From Reyranella sp. (GTDB taxonomy: Bacteria; Pseudomonadota; Alphaproteobacteria; Reyranellales; Reyranellaceae): 64,000 nucleotides of DNA. This document shows, one piece after another, positions 24,834 to 35,462 of the stretch. The notes under the pieces are model-generated. The model saw only the letters and a program-made list of their open reading frames with translations. It searched no databases and was not told the DNA's origin. The stretch is taken from assembly GCF_004297405.1 (NCBI RefSeq), contig NZ_SCVC01000033.1, forward strand, positions 62,001 to 126,000, in the 5' to 3' direction. The number at the start of each line of letters is the position of its first letter. Position 1 is the stretch's first letter. Made by a program: the position numbers and the translations under genes.

Positions 24834-25483
24834 GCGCCAACCTCGCTCGCCGGCTTTGCCAATCCAGTGCCGATCATCGAATCCCGCGTGACTAACGAGG
24901 CGAGCCGTTCCTCGCTCCAGCCCTCAGTGCCCTCAGGGCGCATCGGCAGCACGATGAAGCGCGTCTCCGCCGTCGAATCCCAGACTCGGATCGTCTTGTC
25001 GGCGGGCAGGGTCACGCCGAAATCGGCAAGCACGGCGCGCGGCTCTTTCACGGTGCGCGCCCGATAGGGCGTCGACTTGTACCAGGCGGGTGGCAGCCCC
25101 AGCACGTCCCACGGGTAACAGGAGCAGAGCGTGCAGACGATCATGTTGTGCGTCGAGGATGTGTTCTCCACCGCGATCAGGTGATCGCCCACCTTCTGTT
25201 CCAGCCCCAGCATTTCGATCGCCCGGCTCGCGTCGGCGAGCAGTGCCTGCTTGAAGGCTGGATCCGCCCAGGCGCGGGCGACGACCCGCGCGCCGATATG
25301 CGGGCCGATCCGCGTCTCGTACGCCTCGACGATCCGGTCGAGGGCTTCGGGATCGACATAGCCCTTCTCGGTCAGCACCGTCTCCAGCGCTCGTACGCGC
25401 AGCTGCATCTCGGAAAGCTCCGAGCTGTGATCGTGATGGTGATCGTCGTGTGGTTCGTGTTTGTCTGGCATGACCGTCATCAT
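24830..25483 (-). CDS. nthA: nitrile hydratase subunit alpha, cobalt type
   Basis: A 217-residue catalytic subunit. The metal-claw motif is VCTLCSC (C117, C120, S121, C122). Thr after the first Cys marks the cobalt class, where iron enzymes have Ser. The N-terminus is His/Asp-rich (HEPHDDHHHDH), which may help collect metal. Starts at 25483, 25480 and 25471 are all possible and none has a strong Shine-Dalgarno. No amidase, nitrilase or aldoxime dehydratase is beside it, so the amide product must be handled elsewhere. Confidence 0.93.
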   Translation of the reverse strand: MMTVMPDKHEPHDDHHHDHSSELSEMQLRVRALETVLTEKGYVDPEALDRIVEAYETRIGPHIGARVVARAWADPAFKQALLADASRAIEMLGLEQKVGDHLIAVENTSSTHNMIVCTLCSCYPWDVLGLPPAWYKSTPYRARTVKEPRAVLADFGVTLPADKTIRVWDSTAETRFIVLPMRPEGTEGWSEERLASLVTRDSMIGTGLAKPASEVGA

Positions 25484-25599
25484 TGCGCTTTTTCAGACGC
25501 AAGTGTACCGCGTCATGAGCAAGGCGGAACCACTTGAATTCACCCGCTTGTGATCCCGCGCGAGGCATCCGGGAGCGGGCCTGCTACAGTACAACGGTC

Positions 25600-27372
25600 A
25601 TGCGCCGCACCTGGACCTGGAGTTTCGACCTGCCACCCCACGAACTGTGGCCGGTGCTGGCCGACACCAGCCGGTTCAACGAGGCGATGGGGTTGCCGCC
25701 TTACACGTTAGAAGAGACGCCACAGCCCAACGGCACCGTCCTGCGTCGTGGCCGCGGCAAGGCGGCAGGCTTCACCCTGGAATGGGAGGAGAAGCCCTAT
25801 GAGTGGATCGCCGACCAGCATTTCCGTCAGTCGCGCATCTTCTCCAAGGGACCGTTCCGCCGCTTCGGGCCGGTGTTCGATCTCGAGGCGGACGGCAAGG
25901 GCGGCAGTAAGGTCAGCTATTCCCTCGAATGGGAACCGCTCAGTCTGACCGGCCGCTTGTTCGGTTCGCGGCTGGCCGAGCAGGCGGGCGGCGCAGTGGG
26001 CAGACGTATCGTCGAGGCTGTCGGGTTTCTGCGCGGCGAGCGGCTGACGCCCTTCGAACTGCCGCCGCCTTCGTTGCCGCATGGCGCCCAAGAGCGGGCC
26101 GAGGCACTGGCCGTCGAGATCGACCGCAACCCTTACGGCAACAACCTCGGTCGCGTGCTGGCCGCCACGGTGTTGGGCGGCATGGCGAGCGACCTCTCGC
26201 ATCTCAAGCCCAAGCGGCTGGCGCGCCAACTCGGTGTGTCGCCACGCGTTGCGATCGAGGCTTGCCTTGCTGCGGTACGTGCCGGGCTGCTGACGATGAA
26301 GTGGGATCTACTCTGCACCAATTGCCGCGGCCCCAAGCTCAGCGCGTCGGCGCTTTCCGAGCTGCCGCGCGGCGCGCATTGTCCATCCTGCAACATCGAC
26401 TACGACCGCGACTTCGAAAAGAACGTCGAGCTCTCCTTCGCGCCAGCCGCGGCAGTACGACCGCTGATGGCCGGCGATTTCTGCCTGAGCGGCCCGATGT
26501 CGACACCGCATGTCGTGGCGCAGGTGCTGCTGGCGCCCGGGGAGCGACGCACCATCGAAGCGACACTGCCGGCCGGCCGCTATCGCTTGCGCACGCTCCA
26601 TCCTGGTGGTGGTGTCGACATCGACCACGAAGGCGGTGCAGCCTTCCCCGGTCTGCGCGTCACGGCTTCGGGTGTGGAAGCGCTACCCTCACCGGACGTG
26701 GGCAAGATCGAGTTCGTGAACGATGCCGGCTTCGAGCTGGCAGCGTTGATCGAAGATCGTACCTGGACACGCGAGGTGTTGACGGCACCCGAGGTGATTT
26801 CGCTGCAGGCCTTCCGTGATCTCTTTGCCGCCGCAACACTTCGCCCCGGCGACGAGGCAGGTGTCAGCCAGGTGGCGCTGCTGTTCACCGATCTGCAGGG
26901 ATCGACTGCGCTCTACGAGCGAGTCGGCGATGCGCAGGCTTACAATATGGTGCGCGAGCACTTCGCGCTGCTGGCCGCCATCGTACGCGATCACGACGGG
27001 GCGGTGGTGAAGACCATTGGTGATGCGGTCATGGCCTCGTTCGGTGATCCTGCCGATGCGGTGAGGGCAGCGCTCGCCATGCAGGTAAAGCTTTCGGCCG
27101 ACACTGAGTTCATTCTCAAGGTCGGCGTCCATGTCGGTCCGAGCGTCGTGGTGACCTTGAACGACCGGCTGGACTACTTCGGCTCGACCGTGAACATGGC
27201 CGCCCGTCTGCAGGGCCAAAGCCGAGGCGGCGATATCGTCCTGAGCCGGACCGTCGCTGACGATCCAGCCGTGCAGGCTGTGTTGGCCGACGTGTCGACG
27301 CAGGCCGAAGAGGTGAAGCTGAAGGGCTTCGACCAGCCCGTCGGCTTCCTGCGGTTGCAGCCTTCTTCCTAG
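25600..27372 (+). CDS. class III adenylate/guanylate cyclase with N-terminal START-like domain
   Basis: A 590-residue predicted cytosolic cyclase. Residues ~5-150 look like an SRPBCC/START-like lipid-binding fold (WSFDLPPHELWPVLAD). Residues ~165-275 contain a four-Cys zinc-ribbon (C239, C242, C261, C264), consistent with the region named DUF5939. The cyclase domain spans about 425-585: FTDLQGSTALYE holds the first metal Asp, VKTIGDAVMASF the second and the base-reading Lys, and DYFGSTVNMAARL the transition-state Asn/Arg. All key residues are present, and Lys/Asp favour ATP. Divergent from nthA. Confidence 0.88.
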   Translation: MRRTWTWSFDLPPHELWPVLADTSRFNEAMGLPPYTLEETPQPNGTVLRRGRGKAAGFTLEWEEKPYEWIADQHFRQSRIFSKGPFRRFGPVFDLEADGKGGSKVSYSLEWEPLSLTGRLFGSRLAEQAGGAVGRRIVEAVGFLRGERLTPFELPPPSLPHGAQERAEALAVEIDRNPYGNNLGRVLAATVLGGMASDLSHLKPKRLARQLGVSPRVAIEACLAAVRAGLLTMKWDLLCTNCRGPKLSASALSELPRGAHCPSCNIDYDRDFEKNVELSFAPAAAVRPLMAGDFCLSGPMSTPHVVAQVLLAPGERRTIEATLPAGRYRLRTLHPGGGVDIDHEGGAAFPGLRVTASGVEALPSPDVGKIEFVNDAGFELAALIEDRTWTREVLTAPEVISLQAFRDLFAAATLRPGDEAGVSQVALLFTDLQGSTALYERVGDAQAYNMVREHFALLAAIVRDHDGAVVKTIGDAVMASFGDPADAVRAALAMQVKLSADTEFILKVGVHVGPSVVVTLNDRLDYFGSTVNMAARLQGQSRGGDIVLSRTVADDPAVQAVLADVSTQAEEVKLKGFDQPVGFLRLQPSS

Positions 27373-27373
27373 C

Positions 27374-28321
27374 TTACGCGCCGAAGTGGGCTGCCATCAC
27401 GGCGGCCGCCTCGTCGTTGGCCTTCAGGCCCTGCTTCAGGAAGCGGGTGAGCGAGAAGAAGCCGTGGATGGTGCCGGGATAGTTAACGTAGGTCGTCTTC
27501 ACGCCGGCATCGATCAAACGGTCGGCATAGGCGCGGCCCTCGTCGCGCAACGGGTCAAAGCCTGCGGTCAGAACGAAGGCCGGTGGCAAGCCCTTGAAGT
27601 CTTTGGCCAGGAGGGGCGAGAGCCGCAGGTCGGAGAGATCGGTGCCATTCGGCACATAGGCCTTCCAGAACCAGTCCATCAGCGAGCCGGACAGGAAGTA
27701 GCCTTCGGCGAAGGCCGTGCGCGACGCACTCTGCTTGCTGGAGTCGGTCGCGGGATAGATGAGCATCTGAAAGGCAGGCATTTGCTCACCGGCGTCGCGG
27801 CACGCCTGGCAGACCACAGCCGCGACCGCGCCGCCCGCCGAATCGCCGCCAACGGCGAGGCGCGCGGGATCGGCTTCGAAGGCTGCGGCCTTGTCTCTGA
27901 TATGGCGGAAGGCCGCGAGACCGTCATCCAGCGGTGCAGGGAAGGGGTGTTCGGGCGACAGGCGGTAGTCGATCGAGATCACCTGACAGCGACTCTTGTT
28001 GGCGAGCCTCCGGCAGGTCGAGTCGTGCGTCTCGATGTTGCCAATCACGAAGCCACCGCCGTGATAGTAGATCAGGGTAGGCAGCGGGCCGGGCATGGCG
28101 CCGAGCGGACGGTAGCGGCGGAACCGGATCTCGCCGCCGGGGCTCGGCAAGGTGCCGTCGATCGTGGCAGCGACTTCCGGCGGATCGGCTTCACTGTCCT
28201 CCGACATTTTGTCGACGGCCGCGCGGCCGATGGCATGCGGCAAGCTCTCCAGCTTGGGTCGTCCAGCCTTGTTGGCCTGATCCATCAGGTCGAGCAGGGC
28301 GCGGGCTTCTTGGTCGAGCAT
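27374..28321 (-). CDS. alpha/beta hydrolase, HSL-type (family IV) esterase
   Basis: A 315-residue carboxylesterase of the hormone-sensitive lipase class. The oxyanion motif is YHGGGF, the nucleophile elbow is GGDSAGGA, the acid region is TAGFDPLRDEG and the catalytic His is in TIHGFF. It acts on short-chain esters in the cytosol. It is last of a four-gene minus-strand cluster, 14 bp after the PLP enzyme. Its triad is intact, in contrast with the alpha/beta hydrolase two genes upstream. Confidence 0.92.
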   Translation of the reverse strand: MLDQEARALLDLMDQANKAGRPKLESLPHAIGRAAVDKMSEDSEADPPEVAATIDGTLPSPGGEIRFRRYRPLGAMPGPLPTLIYYHGGGFVIGNIETHDSTCRRLANKSRCQVISIDYRLSPEHPFPAPLDDGLAAFRHIRDKAAAFEADPARLAVGGDSAGGAVAAVVCQACRDAGEQMPAFQMLIYPATDSSKQSASRTAFAEGYFLSGSLMDWFWKAYVPNGTDLSDLRLSPLLAKDFKGLPPAFVLTAGFDPLRDEGRAYADRLIDAGVKTTYVNYPGTIHGFFSLTRFLKQGLKANDEAAAVMAAHFGA

Positions 28322-28335
28322 ATGAATCTCCGAAG

Positions 28336-29367
28336 TCAGTCGAACAGATGATGGTAGGCGAACAAGGCGGGAGCGCCGCCGGTATGGACGAACACGATAT
28401 CCTTATCTGCAGTCCAGCGGCTGGCCTGGATCAGTGAGATCAAACCGGCGAGTCCCTTGCCTGAATAAACGGGGTCGAGGACCAGCGCTTCGAGGCGGGC
28501 ACCGAGGCGGATCGCCTCGATCGTCGCGGCGTGCGGCACGCCATAGGCGGGCCCGGCCAGGCCGGCGACCAATTCGACATCCTCGGCGATGAAGGGTTGC
28601 TCCAACAGGTCAGCGGCCCCTTGGCCGAAGCGCAACACGTCAGCGCGAACGCGCTCGGGCTCCGCGTCGATGTCGATGCCGACCACCTTCGTGTCGGGCA
28701 GACAGGCGCGCGCGCCAACGACCAGTCCGGCCTGGGTCGCAGCGCTGCCCGAGCAATGAACGATGGCATGCGGCGTGAAGCCAAGTGCGGCGGCTTGGGC
28801 AGCGATCTCCGCTACCGTCGAGGCGTAGGCGACAGCACCCAGCGGGCTGGAGACTCCGTAGGGCACGACATAGGGCTTGCGGCCCTGAGCGCGGAGCCTT
28901 TCCGCGAGATCGCCAATCGCGCCGTTGCGATCGCCGTTCCAGGGCACGTCGTGCAAAGTGGCGCCGAACAGTTTGTTGAGCAGCGCATTGCCGGTCTTGC
29001 CGTAGTCGGACGAGGGCGGCGCGAGCCGGCCGTGATAGACCGTGAGATGGCAGTCGAGACCGAGACGTGCCGCGGCCGCCGCGACCTGCCGCTGGCTGTT
29101 CGATTGCACGACGCCACCTGACACTAGCGTATCGGCGCCGGCTTCGATCGCTTCGCTCAGGACATAGTCGAGCTTGCGCAGCTTGTTGCCGCCGAGCCCA
29201 ACGCCGGTGCAATCCTCGCGCTTCACCCAGAGCCGCGGGCACGATCCATCCTTTGCGAGATGCGCCGTGAGCTGCTTCATCGGCTCGAGCGGCGTCGGCA
29301 GATGCGCGAGGCCGAGCCGCGGAAAGCAGGCCAGCCGGTTAGTCAGGCGTTCAATGGAAGAAAGCAT
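28336..29367 (-). CDS. PLP-dependent enzyme, D-cysteine desulfhydrase/ACC deaminase family
   Basis: A 343-residue fold-type II PLP enzyme. Typical features are LAHLPTPLEPM, WVKREDCTGVGLGGNKLRKL with the PLP lysine in GGNKLRK, VVQSNSQRQVAAAAA, and the phosphate-binding CSGSAATQAGL. The family includes D-cysteine desulfhydrase, ACC deaminase and L-cysteate sulfo-lyase, and I cannot separate these by eye. Its start overlaps the upstream alpha/beta-hydrolase gene by 17 bp. Confidence 0.88.
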   Translation of the reverse strand: MLSSIERLTNRLACFPRLGLAHLPTPLEPMKQLTAHLAKDGSCPRLWVKREDCTGVGLGGNKLRKLDYVLSEAIEAGADTLVSGGVVQSNSQRQVAAAAARLGLDCHLTVYHGRLAPPSSDYGKTGNALLNKLFGATLHDVPWNGDRNGAIGDLAERLRAQGRKPYVVPYGVSSPLGAVAYASTVAEIAAQAAALGFTPHAIVHCSGSAATQAGLVVGARACLPDTKVVGIDIDAEPERVRADVLRFGQGAADLLEQPFIAEDVELVAGLAGPAYGVPHAATIEAIRLGARLEALVLDPVYSGKGLAGLISLIQASRWTADKDIVFVHTGGAPALFAYHHLFD

Positions 29368-30154
29368 GCGCGTGTCCGGCGACCTCTTTAGCGCGCTCCC
29401 AGCTCATGCAGAAGCGACCAGCGGAAACGATCTCGATCCGTGCATGCGGGCATTTCGCCTGCAGGAGGGCGCGATGACGGCCATAGATGAAGTGCTCGCC
29501 GTAGAGCATCAGGGTCGGACAGCGGAGGGCCGCCATCCCGTTGAGCGTGTCGAACTTCGCCAGGGCCTGCATCGCCTGCCAGCGGTCGCGCCCGATCTCG
29601 AACTGGGCGGTGTTGATGCGGTCCATCCAGGATTGCGAGGGCTGCATCGGTGCATGCTCGGGGTCGTTCTGCAGCAGGAACTCGATGCTGCGCGGTGCTG
29701 GGAAGCCAGTGGCATCGGTGGGCCGGACCTTGGCGATGTCGGCGATGTCCCGTGTCGCGGTGTCGGCATCCGTGAAATAGGGTGTGTTCACCAGCGCGAC
29801 CTTGTCGATGCGCCGCGGCCAGCCGGCGCCCAGCGCAATCGAGACGGCGGCCCCCACGGCCTCGCCCAGAGCAAAGGCACGCTCGATGCCGAGCGAGTCC
29901 ATCGTTTCGATGACGGCACGCGCATAGTCCTCGATGCGCGGTTGCCAGTCGATATGGTCGGAGTGGCCGTGGCTGGGATAGTCGATGGCCACCGCACGGA
30001 AGTGTTGGCCCAGCGCCTGCAACAGCTCGATCATCAGCGCCGAGCTTTGCTGATTGATGTGGCTCACCATGACGACGGGACCGCTGCCGCAGGCCCGCCA
30101 ATGGATATGGCCGGCGAAGGTCTTCGCCAGGCCGCGTTCAATTGGCAATGTCAT
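29351..30154 (-). CDS. alpha/beta-hydrolase fold protein lacking the catalytic triad
   Basis: A 267-residue protein with the overall alpha/beta-hydrolase pattern (VVMVSHINQQSSALM, then FRAVAIDYPSHGHSD). The nucleophile elbow reads G97-E-A99-V-G, with Ala where Ser, Cys or Asp is required. The position of the catalytic His (normally G-H-x-x) reads AGRFCMSW, R247. The acid region reads YGEHFIYG without the usual Asp. So it is probably a binding or scaffold protein, not an esterase. The frame is intact. It sits 17 bp after the Bug receptor and overlaps the PLP gene. Confidence 0.85.
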   Translation of the reverse strand: MTLPIERGLAKTFAGHIHWRACGSGPVVMVSHINQQSSALMIELLQALGQHFRAVAIDYPSHGHSDHIDWQPRIEDYARAVIETMDSLGIERAFALGEAVGAAVSIALGAGWPRRIDKVALVNTPYFTDADTATRDIADIAKVRPTDATGFPAPRSIEFLLQNDPEHAPMQPSQSWMDRINTAQFEIGRDRWQAMQALAKFDTLNGMAALRCPTLMLYGEHFIYGRHRALLQAKCPHARIEIVSAGRFCMSWERAKEVAGHAHAFFH

Positions 30155-30171
30155 GGAAGAATGGTCGCGCT

Positions 30172-31143
30172 CTACTCGAGTTTCACGTTGGCGAGCTTGA
30201 TCACCTCGGCCCATTTGGCCGTCTCGGCCCTGAGATAGGCAGCAAGCTCGGCGGGCGTCCCGCCGACAGCAACGCCGCCGACCGCGGCATACGCATCGGC
30301 CACTTCCTTGCTGCGCAAGGTGGCGACCGCCGCATCATGGATCTTCTGTCGCGCGGCCAGGCTCGATTCGCCCGGAGCAACCAGAGCGTACCAGTTGTCG
30401 GAGTTGACCCTCGGCAGGCCGAGTTCGCGCATGGTCGGTACGTCGGGCAGCAGGGCAGCACGGGTATCGGAGCTGACGGCCAACGGCTTCACCGCGCCGG
30501 AACGGATATGCGGCAGCAGCACCGGCACGTCGAGCAGGGCGCAGTCGACGGTGCCGGCGATCAGGTCATTGGTGGCGGGTGCCGCCCCACGATAGGGCAC
30601 GTGCAACAGGTCGATGCCGGCCTCGCGTTTCAGAAGCTCGGTGGCGAGATGGGTGATGCCGCCGGTGCCGGCAGATCCATAGGTCAGCTTGCCGGGATTG
30701 GCCTTGGCGCGGGCGACGAAGCCTTTGAAATCAGTGATGCCGAGCTTGGTGCTCACCACCAGCACTTCCTGCACGCGCACCACCAGGGTGACCGGCGCGA
30801 TGTCCTTCATCGGGTCGTAGGGCATCTTGGGCATCAGGCTCTGCATGATGGCACCGGCGCTCGCGCTCATCAGGCCGAGCACGTGCGGATCGGTGACGGC
30901 CTTGGCCACGAAATCGATGCCGGTGACACCTGCCGCGCCGCTCTTGTTCTCGACCACGACCGATTGGCCCAAGCGCTGGCTCATACCCTGTGCCAGAGGC
31001 CGGCCGAACGTGTCGGCGGGTCCGCCGGCCGGAAAGGGCACGACGAGAGTGAGTGGTTTGCTGGGAAAGGGCTGTTGCGCGGCCGCCCCCAACGCCGGAA
31101 ACGCCGCAAGCCCCGCGACAATGCCGCGGCGGGTGATGGTCAT
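30172..31143 (-). CDS. Bug-family (TctC) solute receptor
   Basis: A 323-residue periplasmic receptor from the ATG at 31143, which follows GGAGGAAA. N-terminal TRRGIVAGLAAFPALG is a Tat-like or Sec signal, with cleavage near AAA-QQP. The mature N-terminus KPLTLVVPFPAGGPADTFGR and the HVPYRGAAPATNDLIAG segment are Bug signatures. It opens a cluster with the triad-less hydrolase, PLP enzyme and esterase, so those three probably act on what it binds. Confidence 0.9.
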   Translation of the reverse strand: MTITRRGIVAGLAAFPALGAAAQQPFPSKPLTLVVPFPAGGPADTFGRPLAQGMSQRLGQSVVVENKSGAAGVTGIDFVAKAVTDPHVLGLMSASAGAIMQSLMPKMPYDPMKDIAPVTLVVRVQEVLVVSTKLGITDFKGFVARAKANPGKLTYGSAGTGGITHLATELLKREAGIDLLHVPYRGAAPATNDLIAGTVDCALLDVPVLLPHIRSGAVKPLAVSSDTRAALLPDVPTMRELGLPRVNSDNWYALVAPGESSLAARQKIHDAAVATLRSKEVADAYAAVGGVAVGGTPAELAAYLRAETAKWAEVIKLANVKLE

Positions 31144-31228
31144 CGTTTCCTCCACCTTCGTTGACCGAAGTCTGCGCCTAGCCTTGCAGATTCTGCAATG
31201 CCTTTACGGCGCGCGGAGGACTGGCATC

Positions 31229-31885
31229 CTAGAACTCGACGTCGAGTTCCTCGACCTCCTCGGGCTCGGCCTTCGCGGCCGCCGTCCATTCGAGCATCGC
31301 CGGAAATTTCAGCATCAGGTCGCGATATCCTGCCGACGCAGGGTCAAGCTTCACGTCGTAGGTGGCGAACCGCGTGCACACCGGTGCGTACATGGCATCG
31401 GCCATGGTCGGCGTCTTGCCGAAGAGATAGGGCCCGCCATAGCGCTGCAGGCAGTCGCGCCAGATCGTCGTCACGCGCTCGATATCGGCCTGGGCGCCGG
31501 CCCAGACCTTGAAGCCCTGATGGCGAACCTTGAGGTTCATCGGCAGTGCCGAGCGCAGGTTGGCGAAGCCCGAATGCATCTCGCCGCAAATGGCCCGGCA
31601 ATGTGCCCGCGCCACGGGATCCTTCGGCAGTAGGCCAGCCTGCGGCTTGATCTCGGCCAGATACTCGCCGATCGCCAGCGTGTCCCAGACCTTGACCGGC
31701 CCGTGATCGAGGCAAGGCACGAGGAAGGAAGGGGAGAGCAACAGCAACTCGGCTCGGGTCGCAGGGTCGTCGAGGGGCGCCACGCGCTCGTCGAAATCCA
31801 AGCCGGCCATGCGGCAAAGAAGAAAGCCGCGCAGCGACCAAGAGGAATAGTTCTTGCTACTGACGGTGAGCGAGGCCTCTGCCAT
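31229..31885 (-). CDS. glutathione S-transferase family protein
   Basis: A 218-residue GST. The N-terminal thioredoxin-like domain (SSKNYSSWSLRGFLLCRMAG) has the catalytic Ser/Tyr area at about residues 10-15, and VWDTLAIGEYLAE is the glutathione-binding loop with C-terminal helix. The C-terminal helical domain contains YLFGKTPTMADAMYAPV. Such enzymes conjugate or isomerise electrophiles; the substrate is unknown. It lies 85 bp before the Bug receptor on the same strand and is divergent from the PHB depolymerase gene. Confidence 0.88.
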   Translation of the reverse strand: MAEASLTVSSKNYSSWSLRGFLLCRMAGLDFDERVAPLDDPATRAELLLLSPSFLVPCLDHGPVKVWDTLAIGEYLAEIKPQAGLLPKDPVARAHCRAICGEMHSGFANLRSALPMNLKVRHQGFKVWAGAQADIERVTTIWRDCLQRYGGPYLFGKTPTMADAMYAPVCTRFATYDVKLDPASAGYRDLMLKFPAMLEWTAAAKAEPEEVEELDVEF

Positions 31886-31967
31886 GGACGCTATCCCTCC
31901 CATTCGATGGGTCGTCTGTGTCTTAGGTGCCTAGCAAAGATGCAAATTCCGAGCCGGTCGCCCCCTC

Positions 31968-33158
31968 ATGCTCTATGCGATGTATCAGACCGCTGCCGAT
32001 ATGATGATGCCGCTCCGAGCCTGGTCAGCCGCGGCGGGTAATATCAATCCGGTAACCTGGCGCTCGACCGGAGCATTCTACGAGATGCTGAGCCGGGCCG
32101 GCCTCAGCCATCGCCGGCCGTCATTCGGCATACCGGAGGTCAAGGTCGGCCAGCAGATGGTCCCGGTCTGCGAGGAAGAAGTTCTGGCGACACCCTTCGG
32201 GACTCTGCTGCGTTTCGCCAAGGAAGGCGTGCCGCCGCAGCCTAAGGTGCTGGTCGTCGCGCCGCTGTCCGGCCATTTCGCGACCCTGCTGCGCGACACG
32301 GTGCGCGTGCTCTTGCCGGAACACGACGTGCACATCACCGATTGGGCAAATGCCCGCGATGTCGGCATCTGGCATGGCCCTTTCGGCTTCGATGAATATA
32401 TCGAGCATCTGATCACCTTCCTGGAGGCGATGGGGCCTGGGGCACATGTCGTTGCCGTCTGCCAGCCCTGTGTGCAGGCGCTGGCCGCCGCCGCGATCAT
32501 GGCGGAGGACGACAATCCTGCGCAGCCGGCCAGCCTGACCCTGATGGCAGGGCCGGTGGATACGCGGGTGAATCCCACCAAGGTCAACGAGCTGGCCACA
32601 GGACGGTCGATTGCCTGGTTCGAGCAGAACCTAATTGCCAGGGTGCCGTTGCGTTATCCCGGCGCAGCGCGGCGCGTTTACCCCGGGTTCGTGCAACTCA
32701 CCGCCTTCATGAGCATGAACCCCGAGCGGCACGTCAAAGCTCAGGTCGATCTCTACAAGGCGATGGCGAACGGCGAGCATGAGCAGGCCGCCACCATCAA
32801 GGCATTCTACGACGAGTATTTCGCGGTGCTCGATCTGACGGCCGAGTTTTATCTCGAAACTGTACAGCGTGTGTTTCAGGAGCATCTGCTTGCACGCGGC
32901 CTGCTGGAGTGGAACGGCCGCCGGGTCGATCCCAAGGCGATCCGTCGCACCGCGCTCTTTACGGTCGAGGGCGAGCGCGACGATATCTGTGCCATCGGCC
33001 AGACGGTCGCGGCACACGACCTCTGTTCCAGTCTGCGGCCCTACCGCAAGAAGCACTACATGCAGGCCGGCGTGGGCCACTATGGCGTGTTCAGCGGCCG
33101 CCGCTGGGCCGGTCAGATCTACCCCTTGGTGCGAAACACGATTTTGGCTAACGAATAG
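31968..33158 (+). CDS. phaZ: intracellular polyhydroxyalkanoate (PHB) depolymerase
   Basis: A 396-residue intracellular PHB depolymerase with the family start MLYAMYQTAADMMMPLRAWS. The nucleophile region is VVAVCQPCVQALAA; related enzymes use a Cys in this position (C168 by pattern). The Asp/His partners lie near TVEGERDDICAIGQT and VGHYGVFSG. The enzyme mobilises storage granules, releasing 3-hydroxybutyrate or acyl-CoA for central metabolism. It precedes the methylmalonyl-CoA mutase by 39 bp. Confidence 0.93.
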   Translation: MLYAMYQTAADMMMPLRAWSAAAGNINPVTWRSTGAFYEMLSRAGLSHRRPSFGIPEVKVGQQMVPVCEEEVLATPFGTLLRFAKEGVPPQPKVLVVAPLSGHFATLLRDTVRVLLPEHDVHITDWANARDVGIWHGPFGFDEYIEHLITFLEAMGPGAHVVAVCQPCVQALAAAAIMAEDDNPAQPASLTLMAGPVDTRVNPTKVNELATGRSIAWFEQNLIARVPLRYPGAARRVYPGFVQLTAFMSMNPERHVKAQVDLYKAMANGEHEQAATIKAFYDEYFAVLDLTAEFYLETVQRVFQEHLLARGLLEWNGRRVDPKAIRRTALFTVEGERDDICAIGQTVAAHDLCSSLRPYRKKHYMQAGVGHYGVFSGRRWAGQIYPLVRNTILANE

Positions 33159-33197
33159 CGGTCTTTTCTGGCCAGAAATCCGCAGTACATTGGGGGT

Positions 33198-35354
<2,157 letters not shown>

Positions 35355-35396
35355 GGTGCACTTTTCTTGGTGAGTATCTGATCGTCGTAAATTGAA

Positions 35397-35435
35397 GGTG
35401 TCATCCCAAGCGAAGCGAGGGGTGACACCGTTTTT
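35397..35435 (+). terminator. intrinsic terminator, REP-like palindrome
   Basis: An 11-bp stem (GGTGTCATCCC with GGGGTGACACC, one T-G pair) and loop AAGCGAAGCGA, followed by G and five Ts. It lies 42 bp after the mutase stop. The arm and loop resemble a short interspersed palindrome (GTCATCC-N-AGCG type) that I know from many bacterial genomes, so a repeat element may serve as the terminator. Confidence 0.7.
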
Positions 35436-35462
35436 GTGACCAAGTTGGCTGACTGCGTCATC

